In this document: piece by piece, positions 8,900-16,807 of the stretch | Numbering within the stretch: position 1 is the stretch's first letter | Layout: each line of letters begins with the position of its first letter | DNA from: Granulicatella elegans | Lineage (GTDB): Bacteria > Bacillota > Bacilli > Lactobacillales > Aerococcaceae | Direction of reading: 5' to 3' | Assembly: GCF_020735385.1 (NCBI RefSeq) | Contig: NZ_CP085953.1 | Location: 62,001-126,000, forward strand | DNA length: 64,000 nucleotides | Program-made: the position numbers and the translations under genes | Notes under the pieces: generated by a model | The model's input: the letters and a program-made list of their open reading frames with translations, nothing else | What the model was told of the DNA's origin: nothing | Database searches by the model: none

Positions 8900-10576
8900 C
8901 TATTTAATGGATATACTTCTAACTTCTCCATGAGGAGTAACTTGCATTTCAACCAGTTGTTCTTTTTGTACAAATGGTAATCGATTTTGAATCGTAGCTG
9001 GTGCACGATAAACGTTATCACCCACTAATAAATAGTAAATCGTATTTCCATTGATAACAACTCCTTGAATATCTTGAACTTTACCCGTCACACTTGTTAG
9101 ATGATCATCACTTTCAGTTCCAACTTGTTCCGTTGGTGCAGATTGTTCATATTTTTGAATTAAGCGACTCACGCTTGTTTCAACATAAACGTTTTGATAA
9201 TTTTCCACATCGATTAAGGCGTATTTTTTAATCAAACCTGAACCATCTTTTAAGGATAGAATATACATCGGTTTGCCATTTAAACTAATCAGTAGTGGGA
9301 AGGTTGCTTTATAGCCTGTTTCTTGGACACTACCTTCTGCTGAGCTCATTGCTGAGAATTCTTCTGCTGCTGATACTGGATACATTTTTGCTTCTTTTGT
9401 ACGTGTATTGACTAAGACGAATCCAATATTTGAATTGTCTGAAGCTACTGAAGTAATTCCTGTATATAGGTAAATATCATCATTCATTGGTAAGTAATTA
9501 TACCCTTTTGTAGGAACAGTTACTCCTTTTTTAGAAAAAATCGTATTCCAGAATCCTAATTTATATTTCCCATTCATTTCTAACTGATGTAAAATTAATT
9601 CCGCACTATACACACGGTCTACCCAATTAGGAATTTCTTGTAAATTATAATGCTTACTTTCACCTGTTAAAGCGTTCACCGTAATTAAACCATTCACTTC
9701 AGGTTCTCTTAAGAAAAAGTTACGACGATAAGTTGAAGCAATATAATAAGGTGTCCCTTCATCATCTACTTCAAAACTTGGACTACCAAATAATGTAAAT
9801 GGATGATTGAAACGTAAATGACGATGAATATTACGGTTGAAGTACTCTGCTTCACTATAACGAATCGGTTGATCCGGTTTCTTCACTTCTACATCCCCAG
9901 TCACCATATCGACTTGCATATAATTTGGAATTCCATCTTGATGATTGGAGAACCATTTCCAAAATCCAGCATATTTTAATGGAGAAACACGATACGGATG
10001 ATTTTGAATATTGATTTGTGTATAATCTTCTGCCACTTCGAATTGAGAAACTAAATCTGTTAACGCACCAATGCGACGATTCCCTAATCGTGAAGCTGTA
10101 TCACGATCAATCAATGGAATTTGGTTGACATCTGTTTTCGGAAAATCTGTCGCAAAATCCGCATTTTTCACTTGAATCATGTTAGAATAAGATGCCGCAA
10201 AAAATAATGGCGATAAAATAAAGTAACTTGCCGCAGCAATAATGACTAAAAATCCAACAATAGAGAGTACAATTTTAGAAACAAAGTGACTTCTAGACTG
10301 ATTCGCTTGTTCCCATGAAAACTTATTCGTTGTCGTTTTAAAAGCAATACTACCGCCTGTCACCCATTCAATTGCTCCAACTAATCCTAAAATCAACGCT
10401 AAAAACACCCAAAAAGCAGGTGAAGCGTAGTGAATTGGTGGTAGATTTTTATAATAGTACAGTGCAATAATCATTACTGCAACAACATATAAAATTGACT
10501 TTGAAACATTCAACCGAAGGATCTTCCCTTGTTGATTGCTCGCACTTCGATTGGCACTATTCGTTACATCTTTCAT
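8900..10576 (-). CDS. Membrane protein with large extracytoplasmic domain, unknown function
   Basis: The 558-residue protein has a short polar N-terminus, then about three membrane segments (roughly residues 26-45, 53-73 and 103-128). A soluble stretch of about 420 residues, probably outside the cell, follows. That part is rich in aromatic and beta-type sequence (for example TGDVEVKKPDQPIRY and YNLQEIPNWVDRVYS), with two similar 'VNALTGES' / 'VNTRTKEA' turns that suggest repeated beta units. I recall full-length homologues annotated only as hypothetical in Firmicutes. The start at 10576 is fixed by GGAGGA at 10583-10588. A strong promoter with an inverted repeat in its spacer (10602-10630) indicates regulation. 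The gene is monocistronic, and no catalytic motif was found. Confidence 0.8.
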   Translation of the reverse strand: MKDVTNSANRSASNQQGKILRLNVSKSILYVVAVMIIALYYYKNLPPIHYASPAFWVFLALILGLVGAIEWVTGGSIAFKTTTNKFSWEQANQSRSHFVSKIVLSIVGFLVIIAAASYFILSPLFFAASYSNMIQVKNADFATDFPKTDVNQIPLIDRDTASRLGNRRIGALTDLVSQFEVAEDYTQINIQNHPYRVSPLKYAGFWKWFSNHQDGIPNYMQVDMVTGDVEVKKPDQPIRYSEAEYFNRNIHRHLRFNHPFTLFGSPSFEVDDEGTPYYIASTYRRNFFLREPEVNGLITVNALTGESKHYNLQEIPNWVDRVYSAELILHQLEMNGKYKLGFWNTIFSKKGVTVPTKGYNYLPMNDDIYLYTGITSVASDNSNIGFVLVNTRTKEAKMYPVSAAEEFSAMSSAEGSVQETGYKATFPLLISLNGKPMYILSLKDGSGLIKKYALIDVENYQNVYVETSVSRLIQKYEQSAPTEQVGTESDDHLTSVTGKVQDIQGVVINGNTIYYLLVGDNVYRAPATIQNRLPFVQKEQLVEMQVTPHGEVRSISIK

Positions 10577-10601
10577 TTAAATTCCTCCTTTTATTGTCTT
10601 C

Positions 10602-10630
10602 ATTATAAGGTTCTCTTTCAGAACTGTCCA
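10602..10630 (-). promoter_or_regulatory. Promoter with inverted repeat in the spacer
   Basis: On the minus strand TGGACA (10625-10630) and TATAAT (10602-10607) are 17 bases apart. The spacer contains GTTCT-N5-AGAAC (10610-10624), a perfect inverted repeat filling nearly the whole gap and so a plausible repressor site. Confidence 0.7.
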
Positions 10631-10692
10631 TACAACTTTGGGATGATTTTGCTGTCTGACGGGAATTTTGGAAAACAACGATTCATTGATAA

Positions 10693-10734
10693 AAAATACC
10701 GCCTCTCAAAATGATCATTGGAAAGCGGTATTTT
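10693..10734. terminator. Bidirectional hairpin
   Basis: AAAATACCGC and GCGGTATTTT face each other across a 22-base loop, with A/T tracts on both sides. It lies between the membrane-protein promoter and the toxin cassette, and no gene clearly ends at it. Confidence 0.5.
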
Positions 10735-10907
10735 CTATACTTTGACATATTGAGCGATGTCATGCAATGATGATACAAAAAATTTTTCAAAGGTCAAACA
10801 ATGTGATTTTCTGCGCATTGCACTGTTATTTCCATTTCGTTTATGGTACACTCTCACCGTAGAAAGTTTTAAAGCGGTGGCAATCTCTATAAAGGTAGGT
10901 GATGCTT

Positions 10908-10961
10908 ATGAGCATCTTTTCAAAATCTATCGAAAGGAGGTTGCATTTTGTCAGTCTATGA
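10908..10961 (+). CDS. Leader peptide overlapping toxin copy 1
   Basis: A 17-codon frame (MSIFSKSIERRLHFVSL) starts at an ATG preceded by AGGTGA. It contains the toxin ribosome site AAAGGAGG within its Glu-Arg-Arg codons and ends at a TGA 12 bases inside the toxin frame. The second cassette has the same frame with three changed residues. This arrangement resembles mok/hok-type coupling of toxin translation to an upstream frame; that role is inference. Confidence 0.45.
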   Translation: MSIFSKSIERRLHFVSL

Positions 10962-11052
10962 AGCTTTGACATTGCTGTGTTCTTTTGCGACTTTACTTGT
11001 TGCATTAGTGGCACTCATTGTTAAACTGATAGAAATCAAGACAAAAAAATAA
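10948..11052 (+). CDS. Putative holin-like toxin (Hol-Tox type), copy 1
   Basis: This 34-residue hydrophobic peptide starts at a TTG with AAAGGAGG seven bases upstream and begins MSVYEALTLL. One membrane helix (about residues 8-27) is followed by the charged end EIKTKK. This matches the Hol-Tox family of small Firmicute type I toxins, in which the peptide damages the membrane unless an antisense RNA blocks its mRNA. A hairpin right after the stop (11051-11093) ends the mRNA, and a minus-strand promoter beyond it drives an antisense RNA over the toxin 3' end. A weak extended -10 (TGGTACACT near 10845) may be the sense promoter. An almost identical cassette follows 397 bases downstream. Confidence 0.75.
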   Translation: MSVYEALTLLCSFATLLVALVALIVKLIEIKTKK

Positions 11053-11160
11053 CACCGCTCTAACTTTGGAAGGTTAGCGGCGTTATTTTAACGTCAAAAT
11101 CTTGCCACCGTCTTTTCAACGGTCTACATCAGAGTCGAGTTGACGCTCGGCTCTTTTTGT
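11043..11160 (-). ncRNA. Predicted antitoxin antisense RNA, copy 1
   Basis: A minus-strand promoter, TTGAAT (11189-11194) and TATAAT (11167-11172) with a 16-base spacer, would start an RNA near 11160. The RNA would fold hairpins at GAGCCGAG...CTCGACTC and ACCGT...ACGGT. It would end at the strong stem CCGCTAAC / GTTAGAGCGG with a T7 tail near 11043, overlapping the toxin 3' end. The ends are predicted, not measured. Confidence 0.65.
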
Positions 11161-11304
11161 ATCTTTATTATATCAGAACTCCATAAAAATTCAAACAATG
11201 TGATTTTCTGCGCATTGCACTGTTATTTCCATTTCGTTTATGGTACACTCTCACCGTAGAAAGTTTTAAAGCGGTGGCAATCTCTATAAAGGTAGGTGAT
11301 GCTT

Positions 11305-11358
11305 ATGAGCATCTGTTTAAAATCTATCGAAAGGAGGTTGTATTTTGTCAGTCTATGA
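11305..11358 (+). CDS. Leader peptide overlapping toxin copy 2
   Basis: The frame MSICLKSIERRLYFVSL matches the leader of copy 1 in length, ribosome-site position and the TGA overlap into the toxin frame. Conservation of the open frame in both copies is weak but real support, because the copies have diverged elsewhere. Confidence 0.42.
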   Translation: MSICLKSIERRLYFVSL

Positions 11359-11449
11359 AGCTTTGACATTAGTGTGTTCTTTTGCGACTTTACTTGTTGC
11401 ATTATTGGCACTCATTGTTAAACTAATAGAAATCAAGACAAAAAAATAA
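11345..11449 (+). CDS. Putative holin-like toxin (Hol-Tox type), copy 2
   Basis: The 34-residue product differs from copy 1 at only two positions (Leu10 to Val and Val21 to Leu). It keeps the TTG start, AAAGGAGG ribosome site, single membrane helix and lysine-rich tail. The whole cassette of about 390 bases, from the sense promoter region (near 11190) to the antisense promoter, is a tandem duplicate of 10787-11175. Both copies look intact, so each antisense RNA probably controls its own toxin, with cross-control possible. Confidence 0.75.
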   Translation: MSVYEALTLVCSFATLLVALLALIVKLIEIKTKK

Positions 11450-11559
11450 CACCGCTCATAACTTTGGCAAAATGAGCGGCATTATTTAATGTCCTATAAT
11501 TAGCCACCGTCTTTTCAATGGTCTACATCAGAGTCGAGTTGGCGCTCGACTCTTTTTGT
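11440..11559 (-). ncRNA. Predicted antitoxin antisense RNA, copy 2
   Basis: The minus-strand promoter has TTGCAA (11588-11593) and TATAAT (11566-11571), spacer 16. The RNA would end at the stem CCGCTCAT / ATGAGCGG with a T7 tail near 11440. It differs from copy 1 in the terminator loop and stem, with paired changes that keep the stem. Confidence 0.65.
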
Positions 11560-11672
11560 ATCTTTATTATATCAAAAACAAAATGAATTGCAAACTTCAA
11601 CAACCATAAAAAACTTATTTAATTGGATACTCCCAACCACATTATCCCTTGTTGAGAAATCTTACGATTTGT

Positions 11673-13646
11673 CTATCTCTCACCACTAACCGTTGTAGTT
11701 GTAATTGAATCCGTATTCGAACCTACTTCTTTTTCTACACTTGAACTACCTGCAGCTATTTCTGGAGTTCCAAAAGTCGTAGGAGTCACTTCCTCTACTG
11801 AATGTTTCGGATTACTTGAAGAATGATTTTCTTCATTCGCTTGTTTTTCCAGAACTGATGATGTATTCGCAGCTTCTTTACGATGATCACTTTCAGTGTG
11901 AGTGTATCTCTGCGAATTCTCAACCGTTGTTCGCGCTTTTTTAGTCTCTTTTTGAACTTTCTTCACTTCTTGAGGGATATCTTTTAGCCATACACCTTTC
12001 GCATCGACTGTGTATCCATCCGGTGTTTTTCCACTCTTCACTAATTCTCCATTTGCTTTGAAGTAATACCATTGACCATCGATTTCAGTCCAGGCATCTT
12101 TTGCTTTCTCTCCTGAAGCTCTATAATAGTAGTTTCCATTCCAACCTGTTAACATATGTCCATCATTGGCTAGTACGTACTCATGTTTCTCTAACTGTAA
12201 TTCTCCAGTTTTCATCTTGCCATCACTATCTAGATAGTACCAATTATCCTTATATTTGACCCAACCTGTCTTCATCTCACCTGATTCAGCTAAATAATAC
12301 CAAGCCTTGTCAATCCATTTCCAGCCTTTTTGCATATCACCATCTTTGGATAAGTAATACCATTGACCATCAGAAATAGCCCAATCTGTTTCCATCTGAC
12401 CATCGTTATTGAAGAAATACCATGAATCATGAATAAACTTCCATTTTGTTACCATTTCTCCAGAATCTTGGAAATAAAACCAACGATTACGCCATTTCTT
12501 CCATTGACTTTCTAACATTGCTCCATTCCCTTTGAAGAAATAATAGCGCCCACCGATTTCACTCCAAGCAATCGCATGTTCGCCTGTTGCATATCGATAC
12601 TTCCAAACATCATCTTCTATATACCACTTCGCAGTAAAACTAGGAATTCGAGGATATTGTGTTGAAATATTCGTAAAACCATCCGTACGAATATCAAAAA
12701 CTGTTGCTTCATATTCTGCACTACTCGCCTTAATCAGTTGTGCTCCAAAAGATTTTAACTGATTGATAACATCCGTAGCTACATGATGATTCTTCCAAGG
12801 ATCATTGCAAGACGTTAATACCACAATAGAAGGATGTAGATTTTGTAGGAAATTCGTTGTATTCGAAAATTCCGCTTCAAAATGATGATTAAATTTCATC
12901 ATATCGACTTTTCCAATCATTGGACCATAACGATCTTCATTCCCATAATCTAAGTTATTCAAATCTCCTGCAGTAAAAATTCTCTTACCATTCACTGTAA
13001 TGACACTAATAATCGAATTCGAATTATCATCTACAACTGGAGTTAACTGTCCGTTCGTATACTGATTTTCATAATTGTAAAGTTGAATATCCATATCCCC
13101 TAAAGAAAAATGGGCTTGTTCTTTTGAAATATCCTGAATCACTGGAATTCCTTTTTGGCTCGCAACAGCTAACACTTTGTCATAATGATATTGACTATCC
13201 CAAAGTCTCTCCTTATCAGTAATTCGACTATCACTATAACGCTTCATATAGACTTTATTGACATTAAAATTCTCCATTAACTCATCTGCATTCCCAATAT
13301 GATCCGAATGAGCATGCGTAATTAAAATAAAATCTAATGTTTCTACGCCTATATTTTTCAGATGACGCATCACACGTTCTGTCATGACATTACGATAATC
13401 GGTATTATCCCCATCACGATATGGATAACGAGAATCACTTCCGTCCGGAAAATCATAATCTTCCCCCGTATCAATCATCGCATAATGCCCATTACTTTCT
13501 AATAGAATCGCATCACTACCTGGATTCGTTGGGGACACATTTATAAAATGAATCTTGTTTCCGTTTCCTTCTTGTGCATGAATCGGATTCACAATACCAA
13601 GAAATCCAAAAATTGATACTAGTACTCCTACTTTCCACTTGTTCAT
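11673..13646 (-). CDS. Choline-binding phosphorylcholine esterase (Pce/CbpE-like)
   Basis: The 657-residue protein has a signal peptide (cleavage near IHAQ-EG), a metallo-beta-lactamase fold at about residues 30-320, and some ten choline-binding repeats to about residue 560. A Ser/Thr/Glu-rich tail follows. The zinc motif THAHSDHIGN, the segments DTGEDYDFPDGSDSRYP and LMKFNHHFEAEFSN, and the overall order match pneumococcal Pce/CbpE. That enzyme removes phosphocholine from teichoic acid ends and platelet-activating factor. The protein would sit on the cell wall, held by phosphocholine. Its own promoter (13672-13700) and GGGAGG ribosome site precede 13646. The gene implies that this organism makes choline-decorated teichoic acid. 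Substrate identity is inferred from homology. Confidence 0.88.
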   Translation of the reverse strand: MNKWKVGVLVSIFGFLGIVNPIHAQEGNGNKIHFINVSPTNPGSDAILLESNGHYAMIDTGEDYDFPDGSDSRYPYRDGDNTDYRNVMTERVMRHLKNIGVETLDFILITHAHSDHIGNADELMENFNVNKVYMKRYSDSRITDKERLWDSQYHYDKVLAVASQKGIPVIQDISKEQAHFSLGDMDIQLYNYENQYTNGQLTPVVDDNSNSIISVITVNGKRIFTAGDLNNLDYGNEDRYGPMIGKVDMMKFNHHFEAEFSNTTNFLQNLHPSIVVLTSCNDPWKNHHVATDVINQLKSFGAQLIKASSAEYEATVFDIRTDGFTNISTQYPRIPSFTAKWYIEDDVWKYRYATGEHAIAWSEIGGRYYFFKGNGAMLESQWKKWRNRWFYFQDSGEMVTKWKFIHDSWYFFNNDGQMETDWAISDGQWYYLSKDGDMQKGWKWIDKAWYYLAESGEMKTGWVKYKDNWYYLDSDGKMKTGELQLEKHEYVLANDGHMLTGWNGNYYYRASGEKAKDAWTEIDGQWYYFKANGELVKSGKTPDGYTVDAKGVWLKDIPQEVKKVQKETKKARTTVENSQRYTHTESDHRKEAANTSSVLEKQANEENHSSSNPKHSVEEVTPTTFGTPEIAAGSSSVEKEVGSNTDSITTTTVSGER

Positions 13647-13671
13647 TGAATATACCTCCCTTATGTAGTTT

Positions 13672-13700
13672 AGTATATACTATTATTACTGAAATCTCAA
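13672..13700 (-). promoter_or_regulatory. Sigma-A promoter of the Pce-like gene
   Basis: TTGAGA (13695-13700) and TATACT (13672-13677) on the minus strand are 17 bases apart. They lie about 25 bases upstream of the start codon. Confidence 0.75.
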
Positions 13701-13753
13701 ATATTCTTAAAAAGTTAAGCAAAAAGCGGCTCATCGACAGGATTTGTCGAACA

Positions 13754-13786
13754 ACAAAAAAAAAGAGAGCTTTCGCTCTCTTTTTT
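13754..13786 (-). terminator. Rho-independent terminator
   Basis: AGAGAGC-GAAA-GCTCTCT with long A and T tracts on both sides follows the stop codon of the choline-binding protein remnant (13802). It can work in both directions. Confidence 0.88.
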
Positions 13787-13801
13787 AAGTTCGTTTAAAT
13801 A

Positions 13802-14704
13802 TTAAACCCATTCACCGTTTTCGTTTACGTTGTATTCGCCAACAGTTGTGTTTACTGATAATGCACCTGATTCATTAACGTGGTACCATTTTCCACCAAC
13901 TTCGAACCATTGGTTAGCTTTCATAGCACCTGATTCTTCTAAGTAGTACCAAGTTCCGTTATCTTGTAACCAACCAGTTTCCATTACTCCTGAACCGTTT
14001 AAGAAGTACCAAGTTCCGTCAACGTTTACCCACCATTTTTGCATTACGCCTTCTTTGTTTAGGTAGTACCAAGAACCACCATCGTTAATCCAACCTTTTT
14101 TTGTAGTACCTTTAGAGTCTACAACGTAAGTCCATTCGCCTTTATCGTTTTTATTCCAACCGAATTTTGTAACTGGTTCTTGAGCTGGTTCGTCAGCTAC
14201 TAATAACTCATCTAAATTAAATGCTACATTTTGTTTTGCAAATAAATCTTTTGTTTCTTTTAATTTTGTTTCATAAGTACTTTTCGCAGTTCTAGCTTCT
14301 AATCTTGCATTAGTATAGGCTTCTTGTGCAGTAGTCACCGCAGCTTTTGCAGTATTCACATTTGCTTCTAACTCAGCTAGTGTTTTTCCATCAATTTTTC
14401 CATTGTCTGCTAAATCTTCTAAATCTTCACTTGCTTTTTTTAGAATATCAAGTTCTTTTTCTGCAGTTTTTTGTTTTTCTTCTAATTTTTTAATTTCTTT
14501 TTCTTTATCAGCAATTTCATCTTTTTTATCAGTTACTTTTTTCTCGGCATCTTTAACTTTTTTTGCTAAACGAGCAAGTTCTTTTTTATGAGATTCTTTT
14601 TCTTGTTCATTTGCGCCATCAAGTAATTTTCTGCCAAGTTCTGCTTCATATTGATCCTTCGCTGTTTCTAATTCACCTTCTAAAGCTTCTAATTGTTGTT
14701 TCAA
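13802..14704 (-). pseudogene. Choline-binding protein, C-terminal part (frameshifted)
   Basis: This is the downstream part of a secreted coiled-coil choline-binding protein whose start lies at 15171. It encodes about 170 residues of Glu/Lys/Ala-rich coiled coil, then five choline-binding repeats of the type GWxxDxGTWYYLxxxGxM and the ending NENGEWV. It has no start codon or ribosome site of its own: the first possible codon is a TTG inside continuous coding sequence. Restoring one A in the A7 run (T7 at 14733-14739 as shown) joins it in frame to the upstream part through DKKNDSTNAAPDGLKQQ, giving 456 residues. It may be broken, phase variable, rescued by transcriptional slippage, or a sequencing error. 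Confidence 0.8.
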
Positions 14705-15171
14705 GCCATCTGGTGCTGCATTAGTACTATCATTTTTTTGTCTAATGCAATTTTAGCATTTTTCAACTCTGTATCTTTTGTACCAGGATGTGCAGAATCT
14801 CCTGAAAATTCAGCTTTTATTTCAGCAATTTTAGCATCGATTAATGCTTTTTTGCTTTGTGCACTCATTTGAGAATCTTTTGCTGCTTCAGAGATTTTTA
14901 ATGCATCATAATATTCTTTTTCTGCTTTTTCAAAATCTGCAAAAGCTTTTTCAACTTTTTTGTCTGCTTTTCCTAATGCTCTATGCGCATTACGCAATTC
15001 ATTAACTTTATTTTGACGTTGAACATAATTCTCATGCGCAACTGTTGCTTCTGGTGCTCCGTTCGCAATATTTAAAGCTTCATCTACAACGTTGTCCTCA
15101 GCACTAGCTGTATTGTACGCTGCAAACAATGTTAAAGCTGCAACGCTTGATAATAATAATTTTTTCTTCAT
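14701..15171 (-). CDS. Choline-binding protein, N-terminal part (frameshifted)
   Basis: The frame begins with a clear signal peptide (MKKKLLLSSVAALTLFAAYN, cleavage near ASA-ED) and continues as charged coiled coil rich in Lys, Ala and Glu. After LDKK, at the A7 tract, it leaves the original frame, adds MIVLMQHQMA and stops. The true continuation is in the -1 frame (13802-14704). As it stands the product would be a secreted fragment of 156 residues with no wall-binding repeats. The start has AGAGG nine bases upstream. A TTGACA box lies near 15245, but the -10 is uncertain. It belongs with the other two choline-binding genes of the window. Confidence 0.8.
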   Translation of the reverse strand: MKKKLLLSSVAALTLFAAYNTASAEDNVVDEALNIANGAPEATVAHENYVQRQNKVNELRNAHRALGKADKKVEKAFADFEKAEKEYYDALKISEAAKDSQMSAQSKKALIDAKIAEIKAEFSGDSAHPGTKDTELKNAKIALDKKMIVLMQHQMA

Positions 15172-15184
15172 AATATTCTACCTC

Positions 15185-15829
15185 TCTTTATTTTTTTTGG
15201 TTTTTATATTATAAGATAATGCTACCTCACTGATTGTCCATTGTCAAGCTATTTTACGAAAAAAGTTGTTTATTTTACTTTTTAGTGATGGTTATGATGG
15301 TCATCCGTTCATAACTTGTCATAGCAACCTGTGTATTCACAATACTTACAATATTGTTTTTTAAACACATACATCATAACACTTCTCTATAACTGGTGCA
15401 AGTCATGTTATATTACATTTTTTTTACAAATATTTTGTTCATTTATTACAATATAGATACTATAACTGATTCTGAATGAATAAGTTGTTTTATGATCTTT
15501 GTATATTTTATTTTCAGTCATTTCATGTGTCTTATTGAACCCTGCTTTTTCAGCGAACACATGAATGAAACCTAAGCGCCGTTCTAAGCAACTGAACTTC
15601 TTCCATTGTTATTTCTTCTGAACCAGCTGCTTTTCCATTCTGACTCTAAATCTAACAAACGTCTATACGCTGTTGATAGCACAATAAATACTACAATTCC
15701 AGAAATAATTGGCTTTGTAACTATCTAAAATAAAAACCAAAAACTCGATCGTGATCCATTAAAAGTTATGATAAACTATCTGTAGCAATGGAAAGGGCAA
15801 TCATATTAATCTCAAATTTCATAACATCA
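15185..15829. other. AT-rich intergenic region with possible gene remnant
   Basis: About 650 bases without an intact gene. On the minus strand between roughly 15735 and 15555, two adjoining frames read like one broken membrane protein: first IVVFIVLSTAYRRLLDLESEW, then after a frameshift SEEITMEEVQLLRTALRF. Stop codons flank both. The rest is simple AT-rich sequence in which I see nothing. Confidence 0.35.
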
Positions 15830-15862
15830 AAAAAGAACAGCCTCTCTATAATGACTGTTCTT
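15830..15862 (-). terminator. Rho-independent terminator
   Basis: AAGAACAG-N14-CTGTTCTT followed by TTTTTT on the minus strand lies just after the stop of the Rpn-family gene. Confidence 0.8.
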
Positions 15863-15872
15863 CCTGTCACTC

Positions 15873-16733
15873 CTATTCCATTTCTTTCCTAAACGCTTCA
15901 ATTTCTTCCACTGACAATCCTGTATGCTTTTGGATTTCTTCCATTGGTAAGTTCATTTTGAAGCAGATCATGACTTGCCCTTTTCGTTCTCCGAGAGCTA
16001 CGCCTTGTTGACGTCCGATTTCAATTCCTTCTTCCAATTGGTGTTTCATGACTTGATAGTATACATCTTCATATTTTTCCATTAGTGTCGCAAGCCTCCG
16101 TTCTTCACCTGATAGATTTGAGAAGTTCACTATTTTTTGTGCTTCTTTTAATCCTTTGCTTGATTTCGATGTAATTGTACCATTTTTTAGAAAGTCTCGC
16201 CACTCTGATAAATCTGTATTTTCTCCTTCTATAATAGCTTTATCTGTTAAGTTTACTAAATAGATTCGCCAATAAGGTTGATGTTTTTTATTTTTAATTT
16301 CTCTATGACAAGCCAAGTTGGTTAATCCAATCTCTACTCGTGCTTCTTGAAATTCTGAAAATACTGTAAAATTGGTAACAACAATAGAAATAATTGATTT
16401 TGCAGTTTCTGCTTTATAATTTTGCGTATAAGTGGTTGCCATGTAGTTAAAGATACGTTCAAAAAAATCTTTATGCTGATAGAGTTGCATTTCTATCATA
16501 ATTTCCATTCCATCGTCTGTAGTAGCTACTACATCAACAATCGTACTATACATAACAGGATTTAGATTTTCTATCTCTTTTTGATAAGATTCTATCTGAT
16601 ACGGATTTGTTGGTCGAACATTTGTTAGTTTCATTCCCGTAACTGCCTCGATAAATTCTTCGAGAATATATTCCTTTCCTGTTGTTGTCATCATTTTTTT
16701 GAAGAGTAGGTCATTGGTTGGTTTGATTTTCAT
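15873..16733 (-). CDS. Rpn family recombination-promoting nuclease / PD-(D/E)XK transposase-like protein
   Basis: The 286-residue protein belongs to the PDDEXK_2 (Rpn/YhgA-like) family. The N-terminus KPTNDLLFKKMM is the family hallmark, and IVDVVATTDDGMEIMIEMQLYQHKDF carries the nuclease core (D, then E-x-Q). The C-terminus has a short repeated RQQGVALGERKGQ stretch and an all-helical end. Rpn proteins cut DNA and promote RecA-independent recombination in E. coli, although many homologues are simply labelled transposases. GGAGG precedes the start. Upstream, at 16765-16798, lies an AT-rich element nearly the same as the one upstream of coiA at the other end of the window, which suggests shared, perhaps competence-linked, control. 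It has its own terminator. Confidence 0.83.
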   Translation of the reverse strand: MKIKPTNDLLFKKMMTTTGKEYILEEFIEAVTGMKLTNVRPTNPYQIESYQKEIENLNPVMYSTIVDVVATTDDGMEIMIEMQLYQHKDFFERIFNYMATTYTQNYKAETAKSIISIVVTNFTVFSEFQEARVEIGLTNLACHREIKNKKHQPYWRIYLVNLTDKAIIEGENTDLSEWRDFLKNGTITSKSSKGLKEAQKIVNFSNLSGEERRLATLMEKYEDVYYQVMKHQLEEGIEIGRQQGVALGERKGQVMICFKMNLPMEEIQKHTGLSVEEIEAFRKEME

Positions 16734-16764
16734 ATTGATTCCTCCTTTATTTGTCTCTCCACCT

Positions 16765-16798
16765 ATATATACGCAAAAAATGGCGAAAAATATTTTTC
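16765..16798 (-). promoter_or_regulatory. AT-rich promoter element shared with coiA
   Basis: On the plus strand the element reads ATATATACGCAAAAAATGGC then GAAAAATATTTTTC. The coiA element at 62677-62709 has ATATATACG-AAAAAAT and AAAAAATATTTTTT at the same spacing, within one base. Neither contains a standard -35/-10 pair at the normal spacing. Confidence 0.5.
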
Positions 16799-16807
16799 TA
16801 ACGTGAC

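Noticed and set aside
10757-10969. A 70-codon plus-strand frame over the first toxin cassette
   Set aside because: It overlaps the leader and toxin frames in another phase and is not preserved in the second copy.
14733-14739. Programmed -1 ribosomal frameshifting as the explanation of the split choline-binding gene
   Set aside because: In the zero frame the heptamer is C-AAA-AAA, not the standard X-XXY-YYZ, and I see no pseudoknot or stimulatory Shine-Dalgarno at proper spacing. Transcriptional slippage or mutation fits better.
15873-16733. Rpn-family gene as part of an insertion sequence
   Set aside because: Although often labelled transposase, no terminal repeats or target duplications flank it, and it has its own promoter element and terminator.
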